From NCBI RefSeq assembly GCF_002420705.1, contig NZ_DIIM01000016.1:282527-346526 (forward strand): 64,000 nt of DNA, given 5' to 3'. Origin of the DNA: Sphingobacterium sp. UBA5670. GTDB lineage: Bacteria > Bacteroidota > Bacteroidia > Sphingobacteriales > Sphingobacteriaceae. How positions within the stretch are numbered: the first letter of the stretch is position 1; each line of letters opens with the position of its first letter. Positions 27,191-37,368 of this stretch are shown here, one piece after another. Below the pieces are notes generated by a model that saw nothing but the letters and a program-made list of their open reading frames with translations, did not search any database and was not told the DNA's origin. A program made the position numbers and the translations under genes.

Positions 27191-29749
27191 ATGATATTGA
27201 AAGAAAGAATCGGCCACAACTACCTGAAATACCTGTTTACGGGGACGCTTTCGGCTTTGCTGGCTACAGGGTATGGGCAGGAAGTTCAGAAACAGCAGAA
27301 GGATAAGAAAGAACAGCAAGATAAGAAAGAGCAGCAACATATTGAGCAGGGAAGTAGGGGACAGGTTCAAACTATGGATTCCATCGATGTTGTACGTGAC
27401 TACCGGCCTATGCTAGCCGATGCCGTCAAGGTGCGCCGGAGCCCGGATATGCAACGTATCAACCGCGACGCTATCGAGACGGAGCTACGTCAGATCGCAA
27501 CCACTACTTTTTTAGCACAGCAAAAATATAAGCAGGCTTACTACCATGAACTGATGAAACGCCATCCGGACGCTTCGCAAAGTAATATCGATAATTACCG
27601 AATCGGCTATCTGGCTTATGGAGCCGGTGAGTATAAAAGAGCGAGTGGTATGTTGGAGTCGATTAAACCTTCGGACGCCTTTTATCAGGGAGCGGTCATG
27701 ACGTTGGCACACATCGCCCTGGAAAGCGGTGATAAGCAAGCCGCACGCAATGCCTTTGTCAAAGCGACAAAACTGGATCTCGACCGGCAAGTGAAAGCCG
27801 ACGCGCTATTTAATTATGCTAAAGTCCTGCTCGCCATGGACTCCACTCAAGCTGCACAAAAAGTCCTAGAGAAGTATATCGCCCAGGAAGTAAAACCTAT
27901 CGATCCGGGTGTAAAAAGACAGGAAAGTCCGGAAACACTATCGGCTGAAATCCTGCGGGGGACAACCAACTTCCATGCTGGGGTCAGCATGCTGGAATCG
28001 TTAAAGGAGCGCGGCCGGGAAGTCGATGCGATCTATCAAAAGGTAACTTACTACCGCGGACTTGAGTTTTACAACGAGCGCGCTTTCGAAAATAGCATAT
28101 CTATGTTTATGCGATCGGAAAAGTTTCCGATCAATGCCGAAATGGCAGCTCTCGCCACCTACTGGAAAGCGGAGGCAATGTATGAAGTCCGCAAATTCGG
28201 AGAAGCGGTAGAAAACTTCTCCCGGTTCCTGGGTTTGCCTGCCGCAAGGAACAGCGACGTATATAATTATGCCAATTATGGCTTAGCTTATGCGGCTTAT
28301 CGAAATAACCGTTTTGAACTGGCAGCCGATTATTTTGAACGCTTTCTAGCTGCTGGGGGAAGTACGGTGGATCAAAATATACGGTACGACGTCATTGCAC
28401 GTCTGGGCGATTCGTACCTGTGCTTGCGCAACTACAGTCGGGCAAACAAATACTATGATCAGCTGATCAATGGCAAGGCTCCTAATCAGGATTATGCCTT
28501 CTTCCAGCGCGGTGTGATCTTTGGTTTGCAGGGTGATAATGAAACCAAGCTCAGTACCCTACGGTCCGTTCTGAAACAATTTCCATCTTCGAACTATGCC
28601 GATGACGCAGCTTTTGAAATCCCCTATACCTATTTCACAATGGGGGATTATGATAATGCACTTAAAGGTCTGCAAGGGATGATCGAAAAGTACCCCCGTA
28701 GCAGTTATATTCCCCGTGCTTTAATGACCATAGGGCTTGTGCAGTACAACAACGATGAGCCCGAAGCAGCGAAGGCCACTTTCCAGACGGTAGTGGAGAA
28801 ATATGCTAGAACCGCTGAGGCCGAGCAGGCAATGCGTTTTATCGAAAACATCTACCTCGATCAGGGGGATGCTTCGAGCTATATTCGTTACGCTGTCGAA
28901 ACCAATGTTGGCAATCTGAGTCCTGCGGAGCAGGATGACATGGCTTTCCAGGCAGCTCATTCCCTGTTTGCCCGGGGAGAATACGGAGCGGCTGTGGAAG
29001 CGATCAACGCCTATTTTGACAAATTTCCGAAGCCCAAACAAGAAAAATTCGCTCGTTACATCCGTGGGGTGAGTTCGTACCGTACAGGGCATCCGCAGGA
29101 AGCACTGCATGATCTGAATATCATCCTAAATGACTGGACAAGTAAGTATTCCGAGAATACCCTGCTCACAGTGGCTGCGCTGTACCTGGACCTCAAAGAA
29201 TATAATGAGGCTATTGTACACCTCAAAAAATTAGAGCTCAATGAAGAATATAAAAAGAACTATGGCTACGCAGTGACAAACCTGATGATTTGTTATTTCG
29301 AACTCGGTGATATGGAACAAATGGCCAAGTACGCGAGCCTGATCAAGAATTATAGCGGAGCAACCGAAGAAGAAATTGCTAAGGCACATTTGTACAGTGG
29401 AAAAGCTTTATTGAAAGAAAAGAATATAGCATCCGCTATGAAGGAGTTCAACCTGGCTGCGCTGAAGAGCCAATCGGCGGTAGGTGCAGAGGCACGGTAC
29501 CGCGTGGCGTTATTGCAGTATGAGAACAAAGAATATGATAAAACGCTGGAAACAGCCTTTGATGTGATCAACAACAGGCAGGCACAAGAATACTGGGTGG
29601 CCAAGAGTTTCATTTTACTAGCAGATGCCTATGCGCGCAAAGGCAATACTTTCCAGGCGAAGAGTACATTGAAAAGTGTGATTGATAATTATGACAAAAA
29701 CGATGATATCGTTCCATCGGCAAAGGAGCGCTTACAGAAATTAAAGTAA
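27191..29749 (+). CDS. Large exported tetratricopeptide-repeat protein
   Basis: 852 residues from the ATG at 27191, chosen over a TTG at 27107 because it directly precedes a signal-like segment (KYLFTGTLSALLATGYGQ). A charged KDKKEQQDKKEQQ linker follows (about 37-55), then MDSIDVVRDYRPMLADAVKV, and from about 90 to the end a continuous solenoid of TPR/TolA-binding-like helices (for example GLAYAAYRNNRFELAADYFE and RALMTIGLVQYNNDEPEAAKATF). Such proteins act as periplasmic or outer-membrane scaffolds; partners are unknown. Visibly richer in G and C than its neighbours and monocistronic with a clean terminator, which suggests a well-expressed conserved gene. Confidence 0.88.
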   Translation: MILKERIGHNYLKYLFTGTLSALLATGYGQEVQKQQKDKKEQQDKKEQQHIEQGSRGQVQTMDSIDVVRDYRPMLADAVKVRRSPDMQRINRDAIETELRQIATTTFLAQQKYKQAYYHELMKRHPDASQSNIDNYRIGYLAYGAGEYKRASGMLESIKPSDAFYQGAVMTLAHIALESGDKQAARNAFVKATKLDLDRQVKADALFNYAKVLLAMDSTQAAQKVLEKYIAQEVKPIDPGVKRQESPETLSAEILRGTTNFHAGVSMLESLKERGREVDAIYQKVTYYRGLEFYNERAFENSISMFMRSEKFPINAEMAALATYWKAEAMYEVRKFGEAVENFSRFLGLPAARNSDVYNYANYGLAYAAYRNNRFELAADYFERFLAAGGSTVDQNIRYDVIARLGDSYLCLRNYSRANKYYDQLINGKAPNQDYAFFQRGVIFGLQGDNETKLSTLRSVLKQFPSSNYADDAAFEIPYTYFTMGDYDNALKGLQGMIEKYPRSSYIPRALMTIGLVQYNNDEPEAAKATFQTVVEKYARTAEAEQAMRFIENIYLDQGDASSYIRYAVETNVGNLSPAEQDDMAFQAAHSLFARGEYGAAVEAINAYFDKFPKPKQEKFARYIRGVSSYRTGHPQEALHDLNIILNDWTSKYSENTLLTVAALYLDLKEYNEAIVHLKKLELNEEYKKNYGYAVTNLMICYFELGDMEQMAKYASLIKNYSGATEEEIAKAHLYSGKALLKEKNIASAMKEFNLAALKSQSAVGAEARYRVALLQYENKEYDKTLETAFDVINNRQAQEYWVAKSFILLADAYARKGNTFQAKSTLKSVIDNYDKNDDIVPSAKERLQKLK

Positions 29750-29829
29750 CAGTTTGGAAGATCCGTACGAAAAATAGTGATGGAACTTTTCAATGCTATC
29801 AAATAAAAAAATAATAGAATCTATATTTT

Positions 29830-29854
29830 AAAAGCCCGAGAATTCGGGCTTTTT
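29830..29854 (+). terminator. Intrinsic terminator of the TPR gene
   Basis: Perfect 10-bp stem AAAAGCCCGA / TCGGGCTTTT (29830-29839, 29844-29853) with a GAAT loop. The symmetric A/T flanks would allow action on both strands. Confidence 0.9.
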
Positions 29855-29938
29855 ACGTTTCCCTGCATTTAACCCTTAGTCTCCTCAAGGGATGGATTTC
29901 TCTGATCCCAGCTAGTTTAGAGCCATTACACCTAATTC

Positions 29939-30004
29939 TGTACAAAAACGAACCATTTCTGAACAAATCAATACCATAGCGGAGACCTGCTGCGGCTATT
30001 TTTG
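29939..30004 (+). promoter_or_regulatory. Predicted HTCS binding site and promoter of the PUL 2 enzyme operon
   Basis: Two half-sites in direct orientation, TGTACAAAAACGAACC (29939-29954) and TGAACAAATCAATACC (29960-29975), begin 21 bp apart. After a 21-bp gap comes TATTTTTG (29997-30004), a match to the -7 consensus TAnnTTTG. The same arrangement precedes susC of this PUL at 42791-42855. AraC-type outputs of HTCS proteins bind direct repeats two helical turns apart, so the regulator encoded at 37369 is the likely ligand. Predicted 5' leader about 100 nt. Confidence 0.7.
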
Positions 30005-30114
30005 TGTCGTATTCCAGTAAATCAATTTGATTTAATTAAGACCAATAATTTATAAACTATAAAGCCGCTGATGAAACGTGAATACAGTAACCAAAGGGCA
30101 ATAGACTTAAGAAT

Positions 30115-31710
30115 ATGTTCAGATACCAAATGATAAACAAACAGCTAATATCAAATAGGATAATCAAAAATGTTTTTATCCTCTTATTTTGTACCTCTCC
30201 GTTACTTGGCTTTACTCAAAAAAATAAAGGCCGAGGCGGTTCCAGCAACTTAGGGTATGTCTTATTGAAGCCAAAATACGATGATCATTCGGTCTTGCGC
30301 AACCCTTTAAATGGCTGGGTAATGTATGCACCCCGCAACGCAGACGATACATATTGGGATATCGAATACTTTGTTCCAGCATTGGGCAAAAAGGTAAAGG
30401 TTATCGATTATGCTTCGGCTTGTTATGTACGCACCAGCTGGTCTTCTCTGAATCCCAGTGATGGTGTTTATGCCTGGGATGATCCAAACTCTAAAATAGG
30501 AAAGCTCATTAAAGGTGCGGAAATGAGAGGACTGCCCATTGCACTGCGTATTGTGGTTGACGGTCGCGACCAAGGTCAAAATACCCCCAAATTTGTATTT
30601 GACCATGGTGCCAAATATTATTTGGAAAATGAAAAACATCCCGATAGGAAAACACCCTATCCGCAGGATACCGTATTTAGAAAATACTACAGCAAATTTA
30701 TCACAGCCTTGGCCAAAGAATTTAATGATCCTGAAAAGATCTCTTTTATTGACGCCTATGGATTGGGAAAATGGGGTGAAGCGCATTACGTAGTCTATGA
30801 AGACCCCAATAAAGCAACTCCAGAAAGCACTGAGAAAATAAAAGAAGAAACTTTGGATTGGGTAACCAGTTTGTATGCTAACACATTTACCAAGGTACCT
30901 CTGGTTATTAACTACCATCGTTTGGTGGGGCATCCCGAAAGTTGGGGGCCTGTGAACCCAAACAGTGAACGCTTATTGGACAAAGCTATTGATAAAGGAT
31001 ATAGTCTGCGCCAAGATGCTTTTGGTATGACCGGCTATTACCAGGACTGGGAAAAGAATTTTGCCAAAAAATGGAATTTTAAACGTCCGATCATTATGGA
31101 GGGCGGTTGGATTATCGCTCCAGGTAAACACCGTTATTGGACAGACCCGAGCGGGAAATATAGAGAAGGGCACGATGAGGATGTAAGGAAAGGAGAGTTC
31201 GACCTGTCGGCCGAGGCCCATGTCAATATGATGGATTTTAGAGCAGGTGGAGAAACGGAATCCTGGTTTAAGTCCTTTGATCTGGTTCAACGGTTTAATA
31301 CGGAAGGGGGCTACCGTGTATATCCGGACCAAATCAATTTGCCTCAGGATATCAAGTCCGGTTCGGTAGCGCTAATTTCTCATCGTTGGCAAAATAGGGG
31401 TTGGGGCTATTTACCCAACAATATTCCGCAATGGAATTTCAAATATAAAGTCGCTTTTGCGCTTTTAGATGCCAAAGGGAATGTGAAGAAGGTTTTTGTA
31501 GATCATCAGAGCGAACCGTCTAAATGGTTGAAGGATGCTGCTGCAAGTTATGAACTTAATGCCAAAATAGATTTACCTACCGGAAATTACAGCTGGGCAG
31601 TCGCCATTGTTGATACGGCAAAGGAAAATAAACCGGCAATTCAGCTTGCACTGGAAGAAGATTTAACGGCTCAGGGCTGGACAAAGTTGTCAGCCTTGCA
31701 GGTAAAATAG
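30115..31710 (+). CDS. Exported GH-like TIM-barrel protein (DUF4874/DUF4832-like), PUL 2 copy 1
   Basis: 531 residues with an N-terminal signal (hydrophobic segment VFILLFCTSPLLGFTQ; a Met at residue 6 is an alternative start). N-terminal region: RNPLNGWVMYAPR, then RTSWSSLNPSDGVYAWDD and LPIALRIVVDGRDQG, the layout of a GH-A-type barrel. A putative acidic pair is in GLGKWGEAHYV and IIMEGGWII. C-terminal beta-sandwich (about 410-531) starting HRWQNRGWGYLPNNIPQWN. It is about two-thirds identical by eye to the protein at 49204. Activity unproven; position at the head of the PUL 2 enzyme operon argues for a role in glycan breakdown. Confidence 0.72.
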   Translation: MFRYQMINKQLISNRIIKNVFILLFCTSPLLGFTQKNKGRGGSSNLGYVLLKPKYDDHSVLRNPLNGWVMYAPRNADDTYWDIEYFVPALGKKVKVIDYASACYVRTSWSSLNPSDGVYAWDDPNSKIGKLIKGAEMRGLPIALRIVVDGRDQGQNTPKFVFDHGAKYYLENEKHPDRKTPYPQDTVFRKYYSKFITALAKEFNDPEKISFIDAYGLGKWGEAHYVVYEDPNKATPESTEKIKEETLDWVTSLYANTFTKVPLVINYHRLVGHPESWGPVNPNSERLLDKAIDKGYSLRQDAFGMTGYYQDWEKNFAKKWNFKRPIIMEGGWIIAPGKHRYWTDPSGKYREGHDEDVRKGEFDLSAEAHVNMMDFRAGGETESWFKSFDLVQRFNTEGGYRVYPDQINLPQDIKSGSVALISHRWQNRGWGYLPNNIPQWNFKYKVAFALLDAKGNVKKVFVDHQSEPSKWLKDAAASYELNAKIDLPTGNYSWAVAIVDTAKENKPAIQLALEEDLTAQGWTKLSALQVK

Positions 31711-31737
31711 CAAATTTTATTAAGAAGTACACCAATT

Positions 31738-33525
31738 ATGATAAAACTGATCAATCTCTCTTTGGTATTGTTTATATTCTTTAATCTGATAACCTTTGAT
31801 CTGATTGCACAGCCAAATATGACCAATGTGTATGGTAGGCGCGTGCAATCATTAAATGGAAAATGGGATGCGATTATAGATTTATATAACCAGGGCAGAA
31901 AAAACAAAATCTATCTAAATAAAAAGCCGGAAAACAAGACCGATTTTTACGAATATTCCTTCGAGAATGGGCTCCGTTTAAATGTGCCTTCGGATTGGAA
32001 TAGTCAGCTGCCCGAACTTAAATACTATGAAGGTACCATCTGGTATGGGCGCAAGTTTAATCTCGTGAAGGAAAGTAAAGAAAGGCTGTTTTTGTATTTT
32101 GCTGCTGTAAGCTACCGCTGTCGTATATACCTCAATGGGAAAGAGATTGCACAGCATGAGGGTGGTTTCACCCCATTTCAGGTTGAAATAACGGATGTTG
32201 CCAAAGAAAATGATAATTTTTTGGCCGTTGAGGTCAATAATACCCGTCGAGCAGATGCCATTCCGGCCATGGCCTTCGATTGGTGGAACTATGGCGGCAT
32301 CACCCGCGATGTCTTTCTAGTCAGCACGCCAAAAGTTTTTATCGACGATTATTTTATTCAATTGGACAAAACCAAAGCCGATAAAATCAACGCTAACGTA
32401 AAACTTTCGGAAAAGTTAGCTTATTCTCCTGTAACCATTGAGATACCCGAACTACAACTCAAACAAACCCTTAAAACAGATGCTCAGGGAGAAGTAAAAA
32501 CTTCATTTATAGCAACGGAAATTAAACGTTGGTCGCCTGCCGCACCTAAGCTGTATAGTGTGAAGATTTCAACCCAAGAAGACCAAATCAAGGAGGAGAT
32601 AGGCTTTCGTAATATTTGGGTTAAGGGAGAAGATATCTTTCTGAATGGCCAGCCTATTTTCCTTAAGTCCATTTCATTTCACGAGGAGATACCCCAACGG
32701 AAAGGCCGTGCTTTTTCACAAGCAGATGCGGTGGTACTGCTTTCGGAAGCGAAAGCCTTGGGTTGTAATATGATTCGCCTGGCGCATTATCCGCAAAATG
32801 AATATATCGTGCGAATGGCCGAAAAAATGGGTTTCCTGTTGTGGGAAGAGATTCCCATATGGCAAGGCATCGACTTTGAAAATGAATCGACCAAAGAGAA
32901 AGCAGGCAAAATGATGCGTGAAATGGTCGATCGTGACAAAAATCGTTGCGCGCTCGCCTTTTGGGGGGTAGCCAACGAAACCCAGCCGTCCGAACCCCGA
33001 AATGCTTTTATCAGGCATTTGATTGCAACATGTAGAGCCATTGACACTAGCCGGCTTATAATCGCTGCTTTTGATCTGGTTCGTTTTAATAAGGAGAAAC
33101 AGACCTTTGTCATGGACGATCCTTTTACTAAAGAATTGGACGTCGTAGCTGTCAACAAATATTTAGGCTGGTACCACTCCTGGCCAGTTTCTCCCGATAA
33201 AGCCATATGGGATGTGGCAAAAGGCCAGCCTTTAATTATTTCTGAATTTGGAGGCGAGGCTTTGTATGGCAAAACGGGCGAAAAGGATGTTGTCAGTTCA
33301 TGGAGTGAAGATTACCAAGAGACTTTGTATAAAAATAACCTGGAAATGTTTAAGCATATCCCAAACCTGCGCGGAACTTCACCCTGGGTACTATTTGATT
33401 TCCGTTCGCCATTCCGTTTTCATCCGACCAACCAAGATGGCTGGAACCGCAAAGGATTGGTCTCTGATCAAGGTTACCGAAAAAAAGCCTGGTTTTTGAT
33501 GAAGGAATATTATGAGAATAAGTAA
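31738..33525 (+). CDS. Exported GH2 beta-glycosidase (beta-glucuronidase-like), PUL 2
   Basis: 595 residues. Signal peptide to about LIAQ (23). GH2 sugar-binding domain (about 35-190, with YYEGTIWYGRKFNL and YLNGKEIAQHEGGFTPF), a short immunoglobulin-like domain (about 195-285) and a TIM barrel (about 290-590). Acid/base Glu414 in GVANETQPS and nucleophile Glu503 in IISEFGGEAL are intact. Length (about 600) fits beta-glucuronidase-type rather than LacZ-type GH2, but the sugar specificity cannot be read from the sequence. It starts 27 bp after the preceding gene: same operon. Confidence 0.92.
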   Translation: MIKLINLSLVLFIFFNLITFDLIAQPNMTNVYGRRVQSLNGKWDAIIDLYNQGRKNKIYLNKKPENKTDFYEYSFENGLRLNVPSDWNSQLPELKYYEGTIWYGRKFNLVKESKERLFLYFAAVSYRCRIYLNGKEIAQHEGGFTPFQVEITDVAKENDNFLAVEVNNTRRADAIPAMAFDWWNYGGITRDVFLVSTPKVFIDDYFIQLDKTKADKINANVKLSEKLAYSPVTIEIPELQLKQTLKTDAQGEVKTSFIATEIKRWSPAAPKLYSVKISTQEDQIKEEIGFRNIWVKGEDIFLNGQPIFLKSISFHEEIPQRKGRAFSQADAVVLLSEAKALGCNMIRLAHYPQNEYIVRMAEKMGFLLWEEIPIWQGIDFENESTKEKAGKMMREMVDRDKNRCALAFWGVANETQPSEPRNAFIRHLIATCRAIDTSRLIIAAFDLVRFNKEKQTFVMDDPFTKELDVVAVNKYLGWYHSWPVSPDKAIWDVAKGQPLIISEFGGEALYGKTGEKDVVSSWSEDYQETLYKNNLEMFKHIPNLRGTSPWVLFDFRSPFRFHPTNQDGWNRKGLVSDQGYRKKAWFLMKEYYENK

Positions 33526-33651
33526 AAACTTCAATCCTGACACTTCGAAAACAGTCCTTAAAGACGATTTCACAAAGCAATAACTATATGGCCTGGCGCG
33601 CAAGAATAGGTTACTGAAGAGAATGAAAGTACTAAATAATCGAAATACAAA

Positions 33652-36387
33652 ATGAACGAATACAAGATAAGTATATACAAATATGTTAAAATAATATGCG
33701 TACTGGGACTCTTCGTGCAAGCAACCTTGTTAAAAGCACAAGATGCCATCGATTTATCGGGGACCTGGGGCTTTCAGACCGATGTGATGGATTTTCGCAG
33801 AGGGTCGCTGTCCCCACGCTATAATCACATTTTACAAGAGACAATTAAACTTCCGGGAATTACCGATGATTATCAGATAGGATATCAAAATCCCTATAAA
33901 TATATCGATCGTCTGACCCGAAAATACGAATACATGGGGCCGGCATGGTACCAGCGTGATATCGAAATCCCTGCTAACTGGAAGGGCAAAAAAATATTTC
34001 TATATTTTGAACGTACCCACTGGTTAAGTTCAATTTTTGTGGATACCAAAGAAGTCAGCAGCGTCGATTATGTGAGCGTACCCCACAACCACGACCTGAG
34101 CTCATTTGTAAAGCCAGGAAAAACACACCGTATTACCATATGTATCGATAATCGGTTTCAGTATAACACGCACAAATGGAACCATGCACATACCGAATTT
34201 ACGCAGATTAACTGGAACGGTATCTTGGGCGACATGAAACTGATGGCCATCGATCCAGTTTATGTAGAAGACCTTCAGGTATACCCAAATATCACTGATC
34301 AGTCCATAAAAGTAAAATTACGTGTAAACAATGCGACTAAAAAACAGGTAAAGGGCAAGGTTTCTTTTGCTATCGCCGGGACAAAATACAGCCTTAAACA
34401 TGAAGTTGCATTGGTAAGTAGCGATTCGGTAACTTTTGTAGAGGCTGATATCCCTTTAGGTAAACACATTAAACTGTGGGATGAGTTTAATCCCAATCTT
34501 TATCGGATTAGCTGCCAACTGAATACTTCCGACGGTAAAAATAGCTATCAGCATGAAAAATCGACCACCTTTGGTATGCGTGAAGTAAAACAGGGAAAAA
34601 ATCATGTAGTGCTGAATAACCACCCTATCCATTTAAGGGGCAATGTCGAAAATGCGGTATTTCCAAAAACGGGACATGCTCCGCTTGATGATGCCTCATG
34701 GGAACGAATTATGATGCTGATGAAGGACCACGGCATGAACCATTTACGTTTCCATTCCTGGTGTCCGCCTGCGGCGGCCTTTCGTATGGCAGACAAACAC
34801 GGAATATATTTTGAGGTGGAAATGCCTATGTGGGGCAGAGATGCCGAACCCGACGAAGCCAGATATAACTTCTTCCGCCGGGAAATAAAAGCTATTTTAA
34901 AAGAATACGGCAACCATCCTTCTTTTGTTCTGTACTGCAACGGCAATGAAATTACTGGCAACTTCGACTTTATCGAGGAATTGACCGCCGAAGGTAGAAA
35001 AACTGATCCTCGCCATTTGTATAGCGGTTCTACAGCACGAACCCGGGTTAAATCCGATCAATATTATGTGTCCCAGCAGACCAATAAAGGGGCTGTAAAG
35101 GTTTACGAAGGTCAACCGGGTACCGACTGGGACAAGAATGTGGAATCTGATGTCGATGTGCCCGTTATATCGCACGAGTCGGGACAACGTTGTATCTACC
35201 CAAATTTTGATGAGATAAAGAAATATGCCAACAGCCCCGTAGAAGCACGCAATTTTGAGGTATTTCGGGACCTGTTGCAAAAAAATGGCATGCTGGATCA
35301 GGCAAAAGACTTCTTTAGGGCTTCTGGAGCACTTACTGTGCTGGAATACAAAGCCGTGATCGAAGCCCTATTGCGCTCGGGTAAATCGGCAGGTTTTCAG
35401 CTGTTGTCGATGAACGATTTTCCGGGACAAGGCTATGCTCCCGTAGGAATTTTCGACCCTTTTTGGGATTCGAAAGGATTGGTGACCGCCGAAAAATTCA
35501 GGGAGTTTTGCGCTCCAACTGTCGCCTTATTGCGTTACGACAAAAGTAGTTACTTCAATACCGAAACATTTAAGGGGAAAGCCGAAGTGTATAACTTTAG
35601 CAATTCCGCACTTGAAAACGCAAAAATTAAATGGTGGCTGACCGATACCGCTGGCAACGTATTGAAAAAGGGAATGCTGAAAAAGCAAACCATTGCCAAC
35701 GAAAATGTATCGTCGGTCGGTGAATTCGCAATTCCGCTAAAAAATATCAGTAGCCAAAAGGTTACTGTTCATCTCGCAGTAAATGACACGATTAAAAATA
35801 GCTGGGACATCTGGGTATATCCCAAACATCAAGATCTGATGCAGTCTACAGATAACGTGTTGTATACTGAAGTTTACGATGATGTTGCAAAAACGCAGTT
35901 AGCTCAGGGGAAAACAGTGGTGCTTTATCTTTCACCTGATAAGGTAAAAGGACGGAAATCACTGTTTCACAATCATTTTTGGAACCCCATTATGTTTGCT
36001 TGGGCACCGATGACGATCGGCAACCTGGTCCATCATGAACAGGCCATGTTTAATGATTTCCTCACTTCTTACCATACAGATTGGCAGTGGTGGGATATCT
36101 TGAACCATGCAAAAGTAATCGAAATGCAAGATGCACCACAACAACTGCGTCCCTTTATACAGGTCATTGACAGTTATGATAACAACCAAAAGCTAGGTAT
36201 AGGTTTCGAAGCCAAACTGAACGGTGGAAAACTGCTGGTACTGGCATTGGATACCAAAACCGATATGGATAACCGTCCGGCCACGCAACAATTGTTGTAC
36301 AGTATGGATAACTATGTGAAAAGCGCGCAATTTTCGCCGCAAGTGGCCGTGGATGAGAATTTTATTCAATCATTTTTAACAAAATAA
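33652..36387 (+). CDS. Exported large GH2-family glycosidase, PUL 2
   Basis: 911 residues with a signal peptide (MNEYKISIYKYVK to LLKAQ, about 31). Jelly-roll sugar-binding domain (about 35-210; AWYQRDIEIPANWKGKKIFLYFERTHW), immunoglobulin-like domain (about 215-315), TIM barrel (about 320-620) and an extra C-terminal beta-rich part (about 640-911). Acid/base Glu433 in YCNGNEITGN and nucleophile Glu509 in VISHESGQRCIYP are present. The SHESGQ.C.YP surrounding differs from LacZ and marks a distinct GH2 branch found in glycan loci; substrate unknown. The gap to the next gene is only 14 bp. Confidence 0.9.
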   Translation: MNEYKISIYKYVKIICVLGLFVQATLLKAQDAIDLSGTWGFQTDVMDFRRGSLSPRYNHILQETIKLPGITDDYQIGYQNPYKYIDRLTRKYEYMGPAWYQRDIEIPANWKGKKIFLYFERTHWLSSIFVDTKEVSSVDYVSVPHNHDLSSFVKPGKTHRITICIDNRFQYNTHKWNHAHTEFTQINWNGILGDMKLMAIDPVYVEDLQVYPNITDQSIKVKLRVNNATKKQVKGKVSFAIAGTKYSLKHEVALVSSDSVTFVEADIPLGKHIKLWDEFNPNLYRISCQLNTSDGKNSYQHEKSTTFGMREVKQGKNHVVLNNHPIHLRGNVENAVFPKTGHAPLDDASWERIMMLMKDHGMNHLRFHSWCPPAAAFRMADKHGIYFEVEMPMWGRDAEPDEARYNFFRREIKAILKEYGNHPSFVLYCNGNEITGNFDFIEELTAEGRKTDPRHLYSGSTARTRVKSDQYYVSQQTNKGAVKVYEGQPGTDWDKNVESDVDVPVISHESGQRCIYPNFDEIKKYANSPVEARNFEVFRDLLQKNGMLDQAKDFFRASGALTVLEYKAVIEALLRSGKSAGFQLLSMNDFPGQGYAPVGIFDPFWDSKGLVTAEKFREFCAPTVALLRYDKSSYFNTETFKGKAEVYNFSNSALENAKIKWWLTDTAGNVLKKGMLKKQTIANENVSSVGEFAIPLKNISSQKVTVHLAVNDTIKNSWDIWVYPKHQDLMQSTDNVLYTEVYDDVAKTQLAQGKTVVLYLSPDKVKGRKSLFHNHFWNPIMFAWAPMTIGNLVHHEQAMFNDFLTSYHTDWQWWDILNHAKVIEMQDAPQQLRPFIQVIDSYDNNQKLGIGFEAKLNGGKLLVLALDTKTDMDNRPATQQLLYSMDNYVKSAQFSPQVAVDENFIQSFLTK

Positions 36388-36401
36388 GAAAGGTTTAAAC
36401 G

Positions 36402-37172
36402 ATGTTAAAAACAGTTGTATTTCCGATGATGGCGTTTCTTTTAGGTCAAACGCTGATGGCACAGGAAATTAGTGTAGAAAGCAAAGCCTCCATATCACAG
36501 GTTTATAAAAAAACTGTCGAGGCAGAAAGGGCATTATCTTTTAACGATTTGGACATCGAATTTGGCTATGTACTTTATCAGACTGAGATAAATACGGATG
36601 CTGAAAGCGAAGATCTGGAATTGGAAAATGTGCGTGATTATGCCGTGGTCTATTTGGACGGTAAGTTACAGGGTACTCTAACTGATCAGGGGAAGACGTT
36701 AACGATCAAAGCAAATCCCGGCAAACACATACTCCGACTTTATGTGGAGAACATTGGGCGGATTACCTATGGGCCAGAAATTACAGACAATTCAAAAGGA
36801 TTGTTTGGCTCTGTCAGTCTAGGGGGAAACGAACTTCAAAACTGGAAAATGATCCCCTTAGATGTACGTAATTATCCACTGAAGAATCTAGTTTTTGAAC
36901 AAAGTAAATCGAATGGCGGTCCCGGTTTTTACCAAGGTTGTTTTGATCTCAATTCATCCGGAAACAAATATCTCAATATGACAGGTTGGGGAATGGGTGA
37001 AGTCTGGTTAAATCAAAAATATTTGGGGTCTTACTGGGAAGAAGAAAAACAACAGTCGATTTTAATCCCTTCGGAATATATAATTTCTGGTCAAAATGAG
37101 CTCGTGATCTTTGAACTCAAAAACAATCAGCAAAAGAAGATAAGTTTGTCCCCAACACCTGTTTTTAAATAA
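36402..37172 (+). CDS. Exported stand-alone GH35 C-terminal beta-sandwich module (no catalytic barrel)
   Basis: 256 residues with its own signal peptide (MLKTVVFPMMAFLLGQTLMAQ, split near 20). The whole mature protein matches the two jelly-roll domains that end GH35 beta-galactosidases: GYVLYQTEI, DYAVVYLDGKLQGTL, HILRLYVENIGRITYGPEI, KGLFGSVSLGG, then GPGFYQGCFDL, LNMTGWGMGEVWLNQKYLGSYW and ELVIFEL. The roughly 330-residue catalytic barrel is missing, and no trace of it lies in the 14-bp upstream gap. It may act as a carbohydrate-binding protein or associate with the preceding GH2 enzyme; both are inference. Confidence 0.8.
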   Translation: MLKTVVFPMMAFLLGQTLMAQEISVESKASISQVYKKTVEAERALSFNDLDIEFGYVLYQTEINTDAESEDLELENVRDYAVVYLDGKLQGTLTDQGKTLTIKANPGKHILRLYVENIGRITYGPEITDNSKGLFGSVSLGGNELQNWKMIPLDVRNYPLKNLVFEQSKSNGGPGFYQGCFDLNSSGNKYLNMTGWGMGEVWLNQKYLGSYWEEEKQQSILIPSEYIISGQNELVIFELKNNQQKKISLSPTPVFK

Positions 37173-37368
37173 ATTGACCCCTGGGCTTCAAATGGATATG
37201 AGCGGCGCAAAAGGAGCTTATGCCGAAATTTTAACGCAGCTCTTTGCGTAATAAAAAGAGAATCGTAGCTTAAAAGAAATATTGTCAAAAAAAATAGCTC
37301 GGCGTTGACAACAGCATGGCATGGCAAAAATCTTGGATTAATCTAAACAGCTTTAGTAGCATCGGTAA

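Noticed and set aside
30307..30933. 208-codon minus-strand ORF inside the GH-like gene.
   Set aside because: Antisense shadow of a well-supported coding frame; no domain.
32787..33272. 161-codon minus-strand ORF inside the second GH2 gene.
   Set aside because: Antisense to the catalytic barrel coding region.
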